A stretch of DNA of 64,000 nt, taken from positions 1 to 64,000 of the forward strand of contig JBAWZV010000005.1 in assembly GCA_037142875.1 (NCBI GenBank). The letters are read 5' to 3'. This document shows positions 8,451 to 16,786 of the stretch, one piece after another. The notes beneath the pieces are model-generated. The model was not told the origin of the DNA. It saw only the letters and a list, made by a program, of their open reading frames with translations, and searched no databases. A program made the position numbers and the translations under genes. Position 1 is the first letter of the stretch. Each line of letters begins with the position of its first letter. Source of the stretch: PALSA-600 sp037142875. Its GTDB lineage: Bacteria > Actinomycetota > Thermoleophilia > Gaiellales > Gaiellaceae.

Positions 8451-8960
8451 TTAGCGGACGGCGAACTGCGTGACGATCGTGCCGACGTCCTTTGGGAGCC
8501 GAAGGACGTCGTGCGGCGGGACAACCCGGTTCAAGCGCGTGAGCACGTGCGAGGCGTGAACCTGGCGCTTCCAGCTCGCATGGCCCGGGATCTGCAGTAC
8601 GACGGCACCGGCCACCCAGACGAGCGCCAGCCCGAAGAGCGCACCGACGGCGAGCCCGCCGAGCGCATCGAGCAGACGCAGCGGCGGCACGAGGCGGATT
8701 CCGCCGCGGATCAACCGCGCAGCGATCGACGCCGCAACGTTGCAGAGCACCGCGCCGCCGAGTGCACCACCGAGACCGACGAGCGAGCTGTAGTGCGATG
8801 CAGTCCCGCCCGAGAGGAACGTCGGCGCAACGCGTGAGCCGATCACGGCGCCGCCGATCAGCCCGACAAGAGCAAGCGCCGTTCCGATCAGCCCACGTCG
8901 CCAGCCGCAGAGGCCGGCGAGCGCAACAAGGCCGAGCGCGATCCAATCGATCTTGGTCAC
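8451..8960 (-). CDS. CvpA-family membrane protein
   Basis: The 169-residue protein has four predicted membrane segments and the CvpA pattern: WRRGLIGTALALVGLIGG near residues 20-37 and LLDALGGLAVGALFG near 98-112. CvpA proteins are inner-membrane proteins linked to envelope homeostasis. In many actinobacteria a CvpA domain is fused to a trypsin-like protease (MarP type), but here the protein ends after a short polar tail and no protease follows. It is convergent with the methyltransferase gene and divergent from tRNA-Asp. Confidence 0.82.
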   Translation of the reverse strand: MTKIDWIALGLVALAGLCGWRRGLIGTALALVGLIGGAVIGSRVAPTFLSGGTASHYSSLVGLGGALGGAVLCNVAASIAARLIRGGIRLVPPLRLLDALGGLAVGALFGLALVWVAGAVVLQIPGHASWKRQVHASHVLTRLNRVVPPHDVLRLPKDVGTIVTQFAVR

Positions 8961-8982
8961 GCTGCACTCTTCGCCGTGCGGC

Positions 8983-8988
8983 TAGACT
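8983..8988 (+). promoter_or_regulatory. -10 element of tRNA-Asp
   Basis: TAGACT ends 13 nt before the mature tRNA 5' end. This sets the -10 consensus for the window, because a tRNA must have an untranslated promoter. Confidence 0.55.
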
Positions 8989-9001
8989 TCCCCTCCGCCC
9001 C

Positions 9002-9075
<74 letters not shown>

Positions 9076-9080
9076 TTTCC

Positions 9081-9106
9081 GAAGACCGTCCCGCCGGACG
9101 GTCTTC
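9081..9106 (+). terminator. Terminator of tRNA-Asp
   Basis: GAAGACCGTCC and GGACGGTCTTC form an 11-bp perfect stem with a CGCC loop, followed by GTGTTT. It begins five bases after the tRNA. Confidence 0.8.
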
Positions 9107-9210
9107 GTGTTTGCAGGGCACGCGACGCCGAAGACCGACCGGCGTGTCCAATGATCCGAACCGGGGTGGGCGCGTCCTCGCGTCGCACCGGCTTCGTCAA
9201 ACGGGCGTTG

Positions 9211-9216
9211 TAGGAT
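9211..9216 (+). promoter_or_regulatory. Leaderless -10 element for the 9225 gene
   Basis: TAGGAT is followed by 8 nt and then the ATG at 9225. No Shine-Dalgarno sequence is seen. Confidence 0.5.
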
Positions 9217-9224
9217 CACAGCCG

Positions 9225-10952
9225 ATGACGTCCAGTGCTTCGCGGCTCGTCGTCGCCGTCACCGCCCGGCCGAAGGCCGCGGCGCTCGCGCTCTACGTCG
9301 GCATCTCGTCCCTGATCTTCGGACTGCCGCTCCTGATGTCTCCGGGGCGCAGCTACGTCGGATCCCACGACGACCCCCAGATCTTCATCTGGTCGTTTGC
9401 CTGGCTGCCCCACGCCCTGCTGCACGGCCACAACCCGCTCCTCACCGAAGCCATCTGGTACCCGGGCGGCGTCAACCTGACCTGGGCGACAACCGTGCCG
9501 GGCCTCGCCCTCGTGATGTGGCCGGTCACAGCAGTCGCCGGGCCGATCGCCTCGTACAACCTCTGTGCAGTCACGCTCCCGGCGCTCGCGGCCTGGTGCG
9601 CGTACCTCCTCGGGTGCCGGCTCGTGACGAGTCAGTGGGCCGCAATCATCGGCGGATTCCTGTTCGGCTTCTCGAGCTACATGCTCGCGCAGGCCCCGGG
9701 GCACCTGCACATGATCGCGGTGTTCCCGCTGCCGCTCATCGCGCTCGTCGCCCTTCGCTACCTGAACGGCGAGATCGGCCGCCGCGGGCTCACAGTCGCC
9801 GTCGGATGCCTGATGGCCGCCGAGCTCCTCTGCTCGACGGAGCTCACCTTCACCGTCACCGCGGCCCTCTGCCTCGCCCTCGTTCTCGCATACGTCGTCT
9901 GGCGCGACCGGCGCGGCGAGCTCAGGCGGATGGTCCTGCCCCTCGTTGGCGGGTATGCCCTGGCGGCGATCATCAGCGCACCGTTTCTCTACTACGCGAT
10001 GACGGGGTTCCGGATGTCCGGGTTCCAGCCGGCCGACCACTACACGACCGACCTGGCCAACTTGCTTGTCCCGACGCGCATCAACCTGATCGGCGCGCAT
10101 CTCCCCACCGGAGCGACGAGCGGCTTCCCCGGCAACGACGGCGAGCGTGACGCGTTCCTCGGACTCGCCCTCCTCATCCCCCTTTCGTGGGCCTGGCGCA
10201 CACGGCGTGCCTCGATGACCCGGTTTCTCGCCGCCTTCGGTCTGCTTGCGATCTTCTTCTCGCTCGGATCGAGCCTCGTCGTGTTCGGCCATCGTGTCTT
10301 TCCGATCCCCGGGCTCTTCGGGCGCGAGACGCTCAACCTGCCGCTTGCAGGCACAACTCATGTCCTGCTGTTCAACAACACGCTGCCGGCGCGGCTGATG
10401 CTGTTTGCCTCGCTCGCGTTCGCGCTGATGTTCGCACTGTGGACGTCGGCGGCGTCCCGGGGCGCCCGCGTCGTCGTCCCCCTGTTGACGATCCTCATGC
10501 TCCTGCCGTGGCCGGGAGCGAACACCTGGGCCACGGCGACGTCCGTGCCGCCATTCTTCTCCAACGCTGCATACCGAGCGTGCCTTCAGCCCGGCGAGAA
10601 CATCCTTCCGATTCCGATCGGTGCCGACAGCAACTCCATGCTCTGGCAGGTCGCCGCCGACTTCCGCTTCCGGATGGCCGGCGGACGGATCGCGACGAGC
10701 CCGCCCTCGCCCTTCCTCCACCCGTCGTCGATCGCTCAGATCGCGGTTGGCTACCCACCAGGCCCTGACACGACGAGCCTCCTGCGCAAGTACATCGCCG
10801 TCGAGCACGTGACGACCGTCGTGCTCGCCCCGAGCGCCGCTCGACTCTGGCGGCCGTACATCGAGCCAATCGCCCCCGGCCTACCAGTCGGCGGTGTGGT
10901 CGTCTTCCGGGTCAACGGCGCACCTGTCCCGGCGGGCTGCCCGTCGCTGTGA
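9225..10952 (+). CDS. GT-C-like multi-pass membrane protein
   Basis: The 575-residue protein has roughly 11-12 hydrophobic helices. After the first helix comes an acidic periplasmic loop (GSHDDPQIFIWSF, about residues 43-55), then a second loop with IWYPGGVNLTW. This layout is typical of GT-C superfamily glycosyltransferases, which use lipid-phosphate sugar donors at the outer membrane face. The exact family is not clear. It is the first of three consecutive membrane proteins overlapping by 4 bp, so it probably acts with them in a cell-envelope glycan pathway. The ATG at 9225 was chosen from the -10 element and the start of hydrophobicity; an upstream extension to 9111 would overlap the tRNA terminator. 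Confidence 0.75.
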   Translation: MTSSASRLVVAVTARPKAAALALYVGISSLIFGLPLLMSPGRSYVGSHDDPQIFIWSFAWLPHALLHGHNPLLTEAIWYPGGVNLTWATTVPGLALVMWPVTAVAGPIASYNLCAVTLPALAAWCAYLLGCRLVTSQWAAIIGGFLFGFSSYMLAQAPGHLHMIAVFPLPLIALVALRYLNGEIGRRGLTVAVGCLMAAELLCSTELTFTVTAALCLALVLAYVVWRDRRGELRRMVLPLVGGYALAAIISAPFLYYAMTGFRMSGFQPADHYTTDLANLLVPTRINLIGAHLPTGATSGFPGNDGERDAFLGLALLIPLSWAWRTRRASMTRFLAAFGLLAIFFSLGSSLVVFGHRVFPIPGLFGRETLNLPLAGTTHVLLFNNTLPARLMLFASLAFALMFALWTSAASRGARVVVPLLTILMLLPWPGANTWATATSVPPFFSNAAYRACLQPGENILPIPIGADSNSMLWQVAADFRFRMAGGRIATSPPSPFLHPSSIAQIAVGYPPGPDTTSLLRKYIAVEHVTTVVLAPSAARLWRPYIEPIAPGLPVGGVVVFRVNGAPVPAGCPSL

Positions 10953-12463
10953 TGCGAGAACGCGCGGCTCGCGCCAAGCCCGCCCAGACGGCGATCGTCG
11001 TCGGCGCCCTGGTGTTCGGCGCCGTTCTTCGCATCCTGATCTACCGCTCGTCGCTCGGCGCGCTCGACGGCGATGAGGCCACCTGGGGGCTGATGGCCCG
11101 CCATGCAGCGCACGGGGAGATCAGCACGTTCTTCTGGGGACAGGCCTACGGCGGGACGCAGGAGGTGATCCTCGTCGCACCCCTGATCTGGCTCTCCGGC
11201 ACGCACCTGCTCCTCCTGCGGCTCGTCCCGACGTTGCTCGGTGCGGCCGCCGCGATCGTGGTCTGGCGGCTCGGCCGGCGCACGATCGGCGAGCTCCCCG
11301 GGTTGGCGGCCGGTCTCCTGCTCTGGGTCTGGCCGCCGTACCTGATGTGGAAGCTCGAGATCTGGGGCGGCTTCTACGGAACCGGGATCCTCTACGCCGC
11401 GCTCGTCCTGCTCCTCACGATCCGGCTTGCCGAACGCGCCGATCGGCGGACCACCGCTCTCTACGGACTCGTTCTCGGCCTCGCGTTCTGGCAGTCACTG
11501 CAGACCCTGGCGGTGATCGTGCCGTCCCTGCTCTGGCTTACCGCCGTGCGCCCGCAGGTCTGGCGGCAGGCGTGGCTCGGCGTCCCCGGCGCTCTCCTCG
11601 GAGCGTCCCCGTGGCTCATCTCGAACGTTCGCCATCACGGGTGGTCGTTCACCGTTCCAACCTCTGACATCTCCTACGTCACCAAGCTGCATGGGTACGC
11701 GACGGCGACGTTCCCGATGATCCTCGGCCTCCGCGTCCCGTTCCGGATCGACTGGATCTTCGGGCCTGCGGTCACAGGCCTCGTGTATCTCGGCCTCGGC
11801 ACGCTGCTCATCGCGATCGGATGGCGTACGCGGCACACCCCGCTCTCGCTCTGCTCCGCCGTCCTCGTCACCTACCCGTTCCTCTACGCAACAAGCGGCC
11901 TGAGCGGCCTCACAACCGAGCCGCGCTACGTCGTGCTCGCGCTCCCTGCAGCGGCCCTGCTGCTTGCATCCCTCGCAACGACCGTTGCGCGCGCGGCCAC
12001 GGTCGTTGCACTCGCCGCCGCGCTCTCGGTGATCGGCGTCACCCAGTGGGTGTCGTGGTCGCACGCCGCTGCGGCTGCCCGGGCGTCGGTCGGCGAGACG
12101 GTGCCGCTCGGGCCGGCACTCGCAGCGCTCGAGGCTCACGGAATCGACCGGGTCTTCGCGAACTACTGGATTGCCAACCGCATCACCTTCATGACGCAGG
12201 AGCGGGTCATCGCCTCCGAAGGTGACATGAACGCTCTCGCCGTCGCCGGGCCGAGGCGGGTGCTTCCGCCGGTTCCGACGGACTACCGCTCGCACCACCA
12301 CCCGGCCTACGATGCGGCCGTGCGAGCGGCGCCGATTCATGCCTACCTGCTGATGTCCGGCGCACTCGGCACCGCGCGGGACGAACGCCTGCTCCGCTCC
12401 CACGGGTACTCCGAGGAGCGGATCGGAGCGCTCCTGCTCTTCGTCTCACCGCGCCAACCATGA
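10949..12463 (+). CDS. GT-C (PMT/ArnT-like) membrane glycosyltransferase
   Basis: The 504-residue multi-spanning protein starts with a basic N-terminus and one helix, followed by the acidic loop LGALDGDEATWGLMARHAAH (about 37-56). The Asp/Glu pair after helix 1 is the catalytic signature of PMT/ArnT-type GT-C enzymes. These transfer a sugar from a polyprenyl phosphate donor to an acceptor outside the membrane. The C-terminal third is a soluble loop-like domain. The start GTG at 10949 overlaps the previous stop in GTGA; the adjacent ATG at 10952 is an alternative. The acceptor is unknown. Confidence 0.78.
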   Translation: MMRERAARAKPAQTAIVVGALVFGAVLRILIYRSSLGALDGDEATWGLMARHAAHGEISTFFWGQAYGGTQEVILVAPLIWLSGTHLLLLRLVPTLLGAAAAIVVWRLGRRTIGELPGLAAGLLLWVWPPYLMWKLEIWGGFYGTGILYAALVLLLTIRLAERADRRTTALYGLVLGLAFWQSLQTLAVIVPSLLWLTAVRPQVWRQAWLGVPGALLGASPWLISNVRHHGWSFTVPTSDISYVTKLHGYATATFPMILGLRVPFRIDWIFGPAVTGLVYLGLGTLLIAIGWRTRHTPLSLCSAVLVTYPFLYATSGLSGLTTEPRYVVLALPAAALLLASLATTVARAATVVALAAALSVIGVTQWVSWSHAAAAARASVGETVPLGPALAALEAHGIDRVFANYWIANRITFMTQERVIASEGDMNALAVAGPRRVLPPVPTDYRSHHHPAYDAAVRAAPIHAYLLMSGALGTARDERLLRSHGYSEERIGALLLFVSPRQP

Positions 12464-13920
12464 CCGGAGAGATGGCGATGAGATGGCCGGGCCGGGCAGT
12501 TCGACGGCTCGACGCGGCGCTCGGACCCGGCGGACTTCGCGACGCCAGCGTCCTCGCCGCGGTCTTCGTCATCTCACGCGTTGCAGCCGTCCTTGCCGGT
12601 GTCGCGTTCGAGACCGGGCCGCTACAGGCATCGATCCAGAACATCGACCCGGCGCTCCTGCGCACCCATCTGCTTCAGAGCCTCTGGTACCTCCACGGCC
12701 AGCCGCCGCTCTGGAACCTCCTCGTCGGTCTGTCGCTCAAGGCCCTGCCCTCGGCCTGGCCGACGTTCTGGCACCTCGCCTACATGGTGATGGGGTTCAT
12801 CCAGGGACAGGCCCTCCTCCGGCTGCTGCGCCTGCTCGGGGCGGGTCGCCGAACAGGCCTCACGGTTGCGGCGCTCGTGACCGCCTTTCCGGCGACGATC
12901 GCCTTCGAGAACTCGTTCTCGTACGACTACCCGACCTTCGTGCTCGCGACGCTCGTGCCGCTCGCGGCGGCGCGGTTCGTGCAGCGCCCAACGTTTGGTC
13001 GCGGCCTCACGTCCTTCAGTCTCGCGGCCGCGCTCGTGCTGCTGCGGACGCTCTTCCAGGCGTGGTGGATCGTCGCCGTCGTCGCGATCATGCTGCTTGC
13101 GTGCGCACGCCATCGCCGCGTCGTCCTGGTCGCTGCGGCCCTCCCGCTCGCGCTCGTCGCCGGCGTGTATGCGAAGAACTGGCTCATGTACGACGTGGCC
13201 GGCACGACCTCATGGACGGGCATGGGGCTCGCGCGGTCGGTGGTCGTCGGGCTCCCTCTCTCGGAGCGCCGTGCTCTCGTCGCTGAGGGGAAGCTCCACC
13301 GCGTCTCCCTCGTGAAGCCGTTCTCTCCGCTCGCGGACTACCTGGCGGTTGGCGTTACTCCCGCCAGGCCGACCGGCATCCCGATCCTCGACGAGGCGAC
13401 GGGCCCCGAGTTCCCGATCAACATGGAGAACAAGACGTTCATCGCGATCTCGCGCCAGTACTGGCAGGACGACCTCTGGATCGTCAGGCACAGACCCGCT
13501 TCGTACCTTGGGGCAATCAGACGGGCGCTCGGTGACTTCTTCTCGTCGGCGACCTCGGGCTGGGAAGGTCACGGTAACGTCGCGCGGCTCGGCGGCTACA
13601 ACCGGTTCGTCGACGAGGCGGCCTACGGGCAGCTCGGTCTCGGACGGGTTGGGCTGTTCGGCGTGATCGCCTACCTTCTCGCCATCGGCGCGGGCCTCGT
13701 CGCGATCGTCCGGCGTCTCAGGCAAGACGCGTCGGCGGCGATGGTCGCGACCGCCGTCGCGCTCGTCACCATCCTCAACGTCGTCGTGGTCGGGAACCTC
13801 GCCGAGGTCGGAGAGAACTACCGCTTCCGCTTCGTGATCGACCCGCTTGCGCTCGCGCTCGCGACGGTGGGCGCTCGGGAGCTGCTCGTGCGACTTCGGT
13901 CGCAGCGCAGAGCCGTCTAG
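12460..13920 (+). CDS. GT-C-like multi-pass membrane protein
   Basis: The 486-residue protein has about ten hydrophobic segments. A periplasmic loop after helix 1 contains IDPALLRTHLLQSLWYLHG and QPPLWN (about 66-90), similar in placement to acceptor loops of GT-C proteins, although the usual DE doublet is absent. A second soluble loop lies near residues 255-360. It overlaps the upstream gene by 4 bp (ATGA) and forms the third member of the membrane glycosyltransferase operon. It resembles the 42377 protein in overall plan. Confidence 0.68.
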   Translation: MTGEMAMRWPGRAVRRLDAALGPGGLRDASVLAAVFVISRVAAVLAGVAFETGPLQASIQNIDPALLRTHLLQSLWYLHGQPPLWNLLVGLSLKALPSAWPTFWHLAYMVMGFIQGQALLRLLRLLGAGRRTGLTVAALVTAFPATIAFENSFSYDYPTFVLATLVPLAAARFVQRPTFGRGLTSFSLAAALVLLRTLFQAWWIVAVVAIMLLACARHRRVVLVAAALPLALVAGVYAKNWLMYDVAGTTSWTGMGLARSVVVGLPLSERRALVAEGKLHRVSLVKPFSPLADYLAVGVTPARPTGIPILDEATGPEFPINMENKTFIAISRQYWQDDLWIVRHRPASYLGAIRRALGDFFSSATSGWEGHGNVARLGGYNRFVDEAAYGQLGLGRVGLFGVIAYLLAIGAGLVAIVRRLRQDASAAMVATAVALVTILNVVVVGNLAEVGENYRFRFVIDPLALALATVGARELLVRLRSQRRAV

Positions 13921-14033
13921 TGACCGAGCTGGCCCGCATCGCCGAGGACGACCGGCGCCACCGCGCCTCTCGCGCTCTCGGCACGATCGTGTCCTGTCCG
14001 TGCCGGTCGTCCCGATCTGGCACCGCGCCGGAG

Positions 14034-14039
14034 TACGCT
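14034..14039 (+). promoter_or_regulatory. Leaderless -10 element for the 14046 gene
   Basis: TACGCT is followed by 6 nt and then the ATG at 14046, with no Shine-Dalgarno sequence. Confidence 0.5.
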
Positions 14040-14045
14040 GGATCG

Positions 14046-15125
14046 ATGCACCGACCCTTCCGTACGCCTTCCCTGCTTACAGGCGCCGCGGCGCTCCTCG
14101 TCGCAGCAGCCTCACTTGCCGCTGGCGGCCTCGCGGCGACGCCGTCTGTTCAGCGGTTCCACACCGTCGACACGGGTCTCTGTCCCTTCACGCTGGACGT
14201 CAAGGTCGCACGCAGCGTCACCCTGCGCGAGGTCGGCAAGACGTCGGTGCAGGTCTTCGGCCCTTCGACGGTCACGCTGCGCAACACCGCGACCGGCCGA
14301 ACGGCTGTGCTGCACGGGACCGGGTCGGCGACGCTGAACCCGACGACCGGCAACCTCACCTTCACCGGACATCAGATCTGGCTCGGAAATGGCAACCACG
14401 TGCCGTACGCCTCGACCGACGGCAGCGGCGGAATGCCCGCCCCGTTCTTCAAGCTGTCCGGGAACGTCCACCCGCAGGCGCTCGACCCGTGCGCATCCGT
14501 CTCGCGGAAGAAGCCGTCGACCACCGCGCGAACGACGGCAGCGCCCTGGCCCATGCCCGCGTACCCCCTCTCACAGATGCACTACGCCGGCCTCGTGCCG
14601 ATCATCGGGAACCTCGTCCGGCACGACCACGTGCACCTCGACGTGATCGTGGACGGGCACAAGGTCATGATTCCCCCCGGCGTCGGACAGGCCGAGCCAG
14701 CGGACACCGGCGCCTGCACCGTGCCGCCCGGCGGGCAGCTCAACGCCGACTGCGCAACCCGCCACTTCGTCAACGCGAAGGTCGTGCTCGGGCCGATCCA
14801 CCCGCACAGCACGGCGGCGATCGTCCACATCGAGTCCGACCGGGCGACGACCTTCACCCTCGGCCAGTTCTTCGACATGTGGGCTGTCCGTCTCGACGCG
14901 CACTGCATCGGGAGCTACTGCGCCGGGGCCGGCAAGGAGCTCCGCGTGTACGTGAACGGCAAGCGCATGACAGGGAACCCCCGCAACGTGGGACTCGGCA
15001 ACCGGCAGGAGATCGCCGTCGTATTCGGCGGCTCGGGCGACTTCACATCGGTTCCGTCGCGATGGACGGGAACCTGGCCGGGACTCGGCTGCGGCGGGCC
15101 GAGCGAGAACGTCTGCCTGCCGTGA
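14046..15125 (+). CDS. Secreted protein of unknown function with C-terminal HxHVHL domain
   Basis: The 359-residue protein has a signal peptide (about 1-31, ending near GLAATPS) and two parts. Residues 35-130 form a beta-rich domain with a single Cys (GLCPFTLDVKVARS). Residues 180-345 form a second domain with HDHVHLDVIVDG, IVHIESDRATTFTLGQFFD and VYVNGKRMTGNP. The second domain is homologous to most of the protein at 16005-16670. The His cluster might bind a metal, but no function is known to me. I chose the ATG at 14046 from the signal peptide and the promoter; the frame is open to 13920. Confidence 0.72.
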   Translation: MHRPFRTPSLLTGAAALLVAAASLAAGGLAATPSVQRFHTVDTGLCPFTLDVKVARSVTLREVGKTSVQVFGPSTVTLRNTATGRTAVLHGTGSATLNPTTGNLTFTGHQIWLGNGNHVPYASTDGSGGMPAPFFKLSGNVHPQALDPCASVSRKKPSTTARTTAAPWPMPAYPLSQMHYAGLVPIIGNLVRHDHVHLDVIVDGHKVMIPPGVGQAEPADTGACTVPPGGQLNADCATRHFVNAKVVLGPIHPHSTAAIVHIESDRATTFTLGQFFDMWAVRLDAHCIGSYCAGAGKELRVYVNGKRMTGNPRNVGLGNRQEIAVVFGGSGDFTSVPSRWTGTWPGLGCGGPSENVCLP

Positions 15126-15155
15126 GCCTCGGCGCCTGACGGCGACCGATCGAGC

Positions 15156-15959
15156 TCAGTTGACGTCGATGACGTAGGTCTTCTTCCCGAGCACTGCGGG
15201 GGAGAAAAACCAGCGGCCCTTCGTGAGGTTCAGCGTGACCGCACGCTTGCCCCGGAAGGCCTTGGCGGTGATCGCAGCCGTCGACTGCTTGTCCTTGGAG
15301 ATCATGAAGCCGCTCGTCATGCTCGCATCCGTGATCGCGAAGGTGTACCGGCCCTTCATGAGACTCGTCACCGCCTTGCCATGGAACGCGAGGCTCAGCT
15401 TGCCTGAGGTGCTCACAGCGCCGGCGAGCGTGCCGCGGAACGGAACCTTCTTCGAACCGACGAAATCCGTCGAGGTCGCCGTCCCGTGCGCTCTCGACGC
15501 GTACCCCGTCGCAGAGACGACCGGGGCTGTTCCCTGGATGTCGGACGTCGTCTTGAACGTATGGACGACACCCGGGAAGGCATCGTTTGTCCAGGTGTAC
15601 GTCGAGTTCGGGAGGAAGTACGCGTTGTAGCTCTCGTTCGCGACCTCGCCCTCGGTCATGTTGTCGACGACGTTCTCACCCGGGCCGTTCATGCGGAAGC
15701 GCGGCAGCGCGGTGCAGCCGCCCGGGCCCCACATCAGCAGCTCGTAGTAGCCGGCGGGGATCACGGTGGCAGCGCCAGTCGTCGTCCCGATCGGTGTGCT
15801 GTTCATCGTCAGCGTGATGTTCCCGGTCGTGAAGAACGTGACCTCGAGGGTCAGCGAGTCGGCACTCCTCGCCTGCGCGAGCGGTGCGAACGCGTACAGG
15901 GCGGCGACAAGCGCGCCCGTAGCGAGCGGCCCGACCGCCCGTCTGTACCGGAGTACCAC
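15156..15959 (-). CDS. Secreted beta-rich protein of unknown function
   Basis: The 267-residue protein starts at GTG 15959 with a signal peptide (about 1-32, cleavage near AQARS). The rest is Ser/Thr/Gly-rich, with alternating short hydrophobic strands, and has one conspicuous Cys in MWGPGGCTALPRFRMNGPG. The C-terminal 80 residues are basic. I do not recognise the family. It lies between two paralogous secreted proteins (14046 and 16005), which suggests a shared extracellular role. It has its own leaderless -10. Confidence 0.65.
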   Translation of the reverse strand: MVLRYRRAVGPLATGALVAALYAFAPLAQARSADSLTLEVTFFTTGNITLTMNSTPIGTTTGAATVIPAGYYELLMWGPGGCTALPRFRMNGPGENVVDNMTEGEVANESYNAYFLPNSTYTWTNDAFPGVVHTFKTTSDIQGTAPVVSATGYASRAHGTATSTDFVGSKKVPFRGTLAGAVSTSGKLSLAFHGKAVTSLMKGRYTFAITDASMTSGFMISKDKQSTAAITAKAFRGKRAVTLNLTKGRWFFSPAVLGKKTYVIDVN

Positions 15960-15965
15960 AGAGAC

Positions 15966-15971
15966 AGCGTA
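15966..15971 (-). promoter_or_regulatory. Leaderless -10 element for the 15959 gene
   Basis: On the minus strand TACGCT is followed by 6 nt and then the GTG at 15959. Confidence 0.45.
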
Positions 15972-16004
15972 CTCGCCTCTGCCCCCTTTCGGAATGTGAC
16001 ATTT

Positions 16005-16670
16005 TCAGAAACGGCCAGGAAAGTCGATCGCCGTCGGCTGCACCAGCGGCCGGCCGATCTCGAGCGTGATCTGGGTGTGCTTCTCGAGCGGTACGAGGCG
16101 TGGAGCGCCTGTCCAGACCTTGCCGTTGACGATCGTGATGACGGCTCCCCGGACAGGCCCGAGACGACCGGTGCCAAGCGGCTGGCCCCAGATGTCGAAG
16201 AGCTCACCGAGGGTGAACCGCCGCGCGGCAGGCGCCTCGACGTGGACGATCCCATCGGCGTAGTGGGTGCTCAGCCACGCCTGGCAGTTCTCGAAGGTCG
16301 CCCCGAACTGCCCGGCACGGTAGTTCTGCGGGCCGATCGGAGGCCAGATTCCGATTCCGGCCGGGACGACCCGTGGCCTTCCGTTCACGAAGAGCTCCAG
16401 GTGCACGTGATGGTGGAAGCTCAGCGTCTCGTTGCTCTGGCAGGGGATTCCGTCAACGGGCTTCCCGGGGCGGGCGGCCGAGGTCGGCGGGGCAAGCCGC
16501 GGGGCTTGCGGGATCGGCACGAGCTCTGCGCCGACGCGTCCGGCGGGAGGCGCTGGCTCAAGTCGGCCAAGGGACGAGAGCGGCTTGAGCGGCGTCTGCG
16601 CCGCGAGCGCGGTTGCAGCCGCGGCTGCCGCAAGGCAGGCGCTGATGAGGAACACGCGCACAACCGTCAC
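16005..16670 (-). CDS. Secreted HxHVHL-domain protein of unknown function
   Basis: The 221-residue protein begins with a signal peptide (about 1-24, ...TALAAQ) and a Pro-rich linker. Its folded domain contains HHHVHLELFVNG (about 85-96), STHYADGIVHVEAP, RRFTLGELFDIWGQPL and ITIVNGKVWTG. The same motif order occurs in the C-terminal half of the 14046 protein, so the two are paralogues. Two Cys residues flank the His cluster (IPCQSNET and ENCQAW). The domain is unnamed to me. It starts with GTG at 16670 and has its own leaderless -10. Confidence 0.7.
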   Translation of the reverse strand: MTVVRVFLISACLAAAAAATALAAQTPLKPLSSLGRLEPAPPAGRVGAELVPIPQAPRLAPPTSAARPGKPVDGIPCQSNETLSFHHHVHLELFVNGRPRVVPAGIGIWPPIGPQNYRAGQFGATFENCQAWLSTHYADGIVHVEAPAARRFTLGELFDIWGQPLGTGRLGPVRGAVITIVNGKVWTGAPRLVPLEKHTQITLEIGRPLVQPTAIDFPGRF

Positions 16671-16676
16671 GCAGCC

Positions 16677-16682
16677 ATCGTA
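16677..16682 (-). promoter_or_regulatory. Leaderless -10 element for the 16670 gene
   Basis: On the minus strand TACGAT is followed by 6 nt and then the GTG at 16670. Confidence 0.45.
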
Positions 16683-16786
16683 GACCGCCTGCTCCGCGAT
16701 GGAATGCGTGGAAAACCACCCGGCGCGGATCGGGGGTTCCCCGCGCGCACGCGCCCCGAGAGCTGCGGTATATGTGACGGCGAGAC

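Noticed and set aside
9216..10808. Long minus-strand open frame opposite the 9225 gene
   Set aside because: Its translation is dominated by Arg, Glu, Asp and Gly with no hydrophobic core; it is the mirror of a GC-rich coding strand. The same applies opposite 22431-23996 and 51007-52818.
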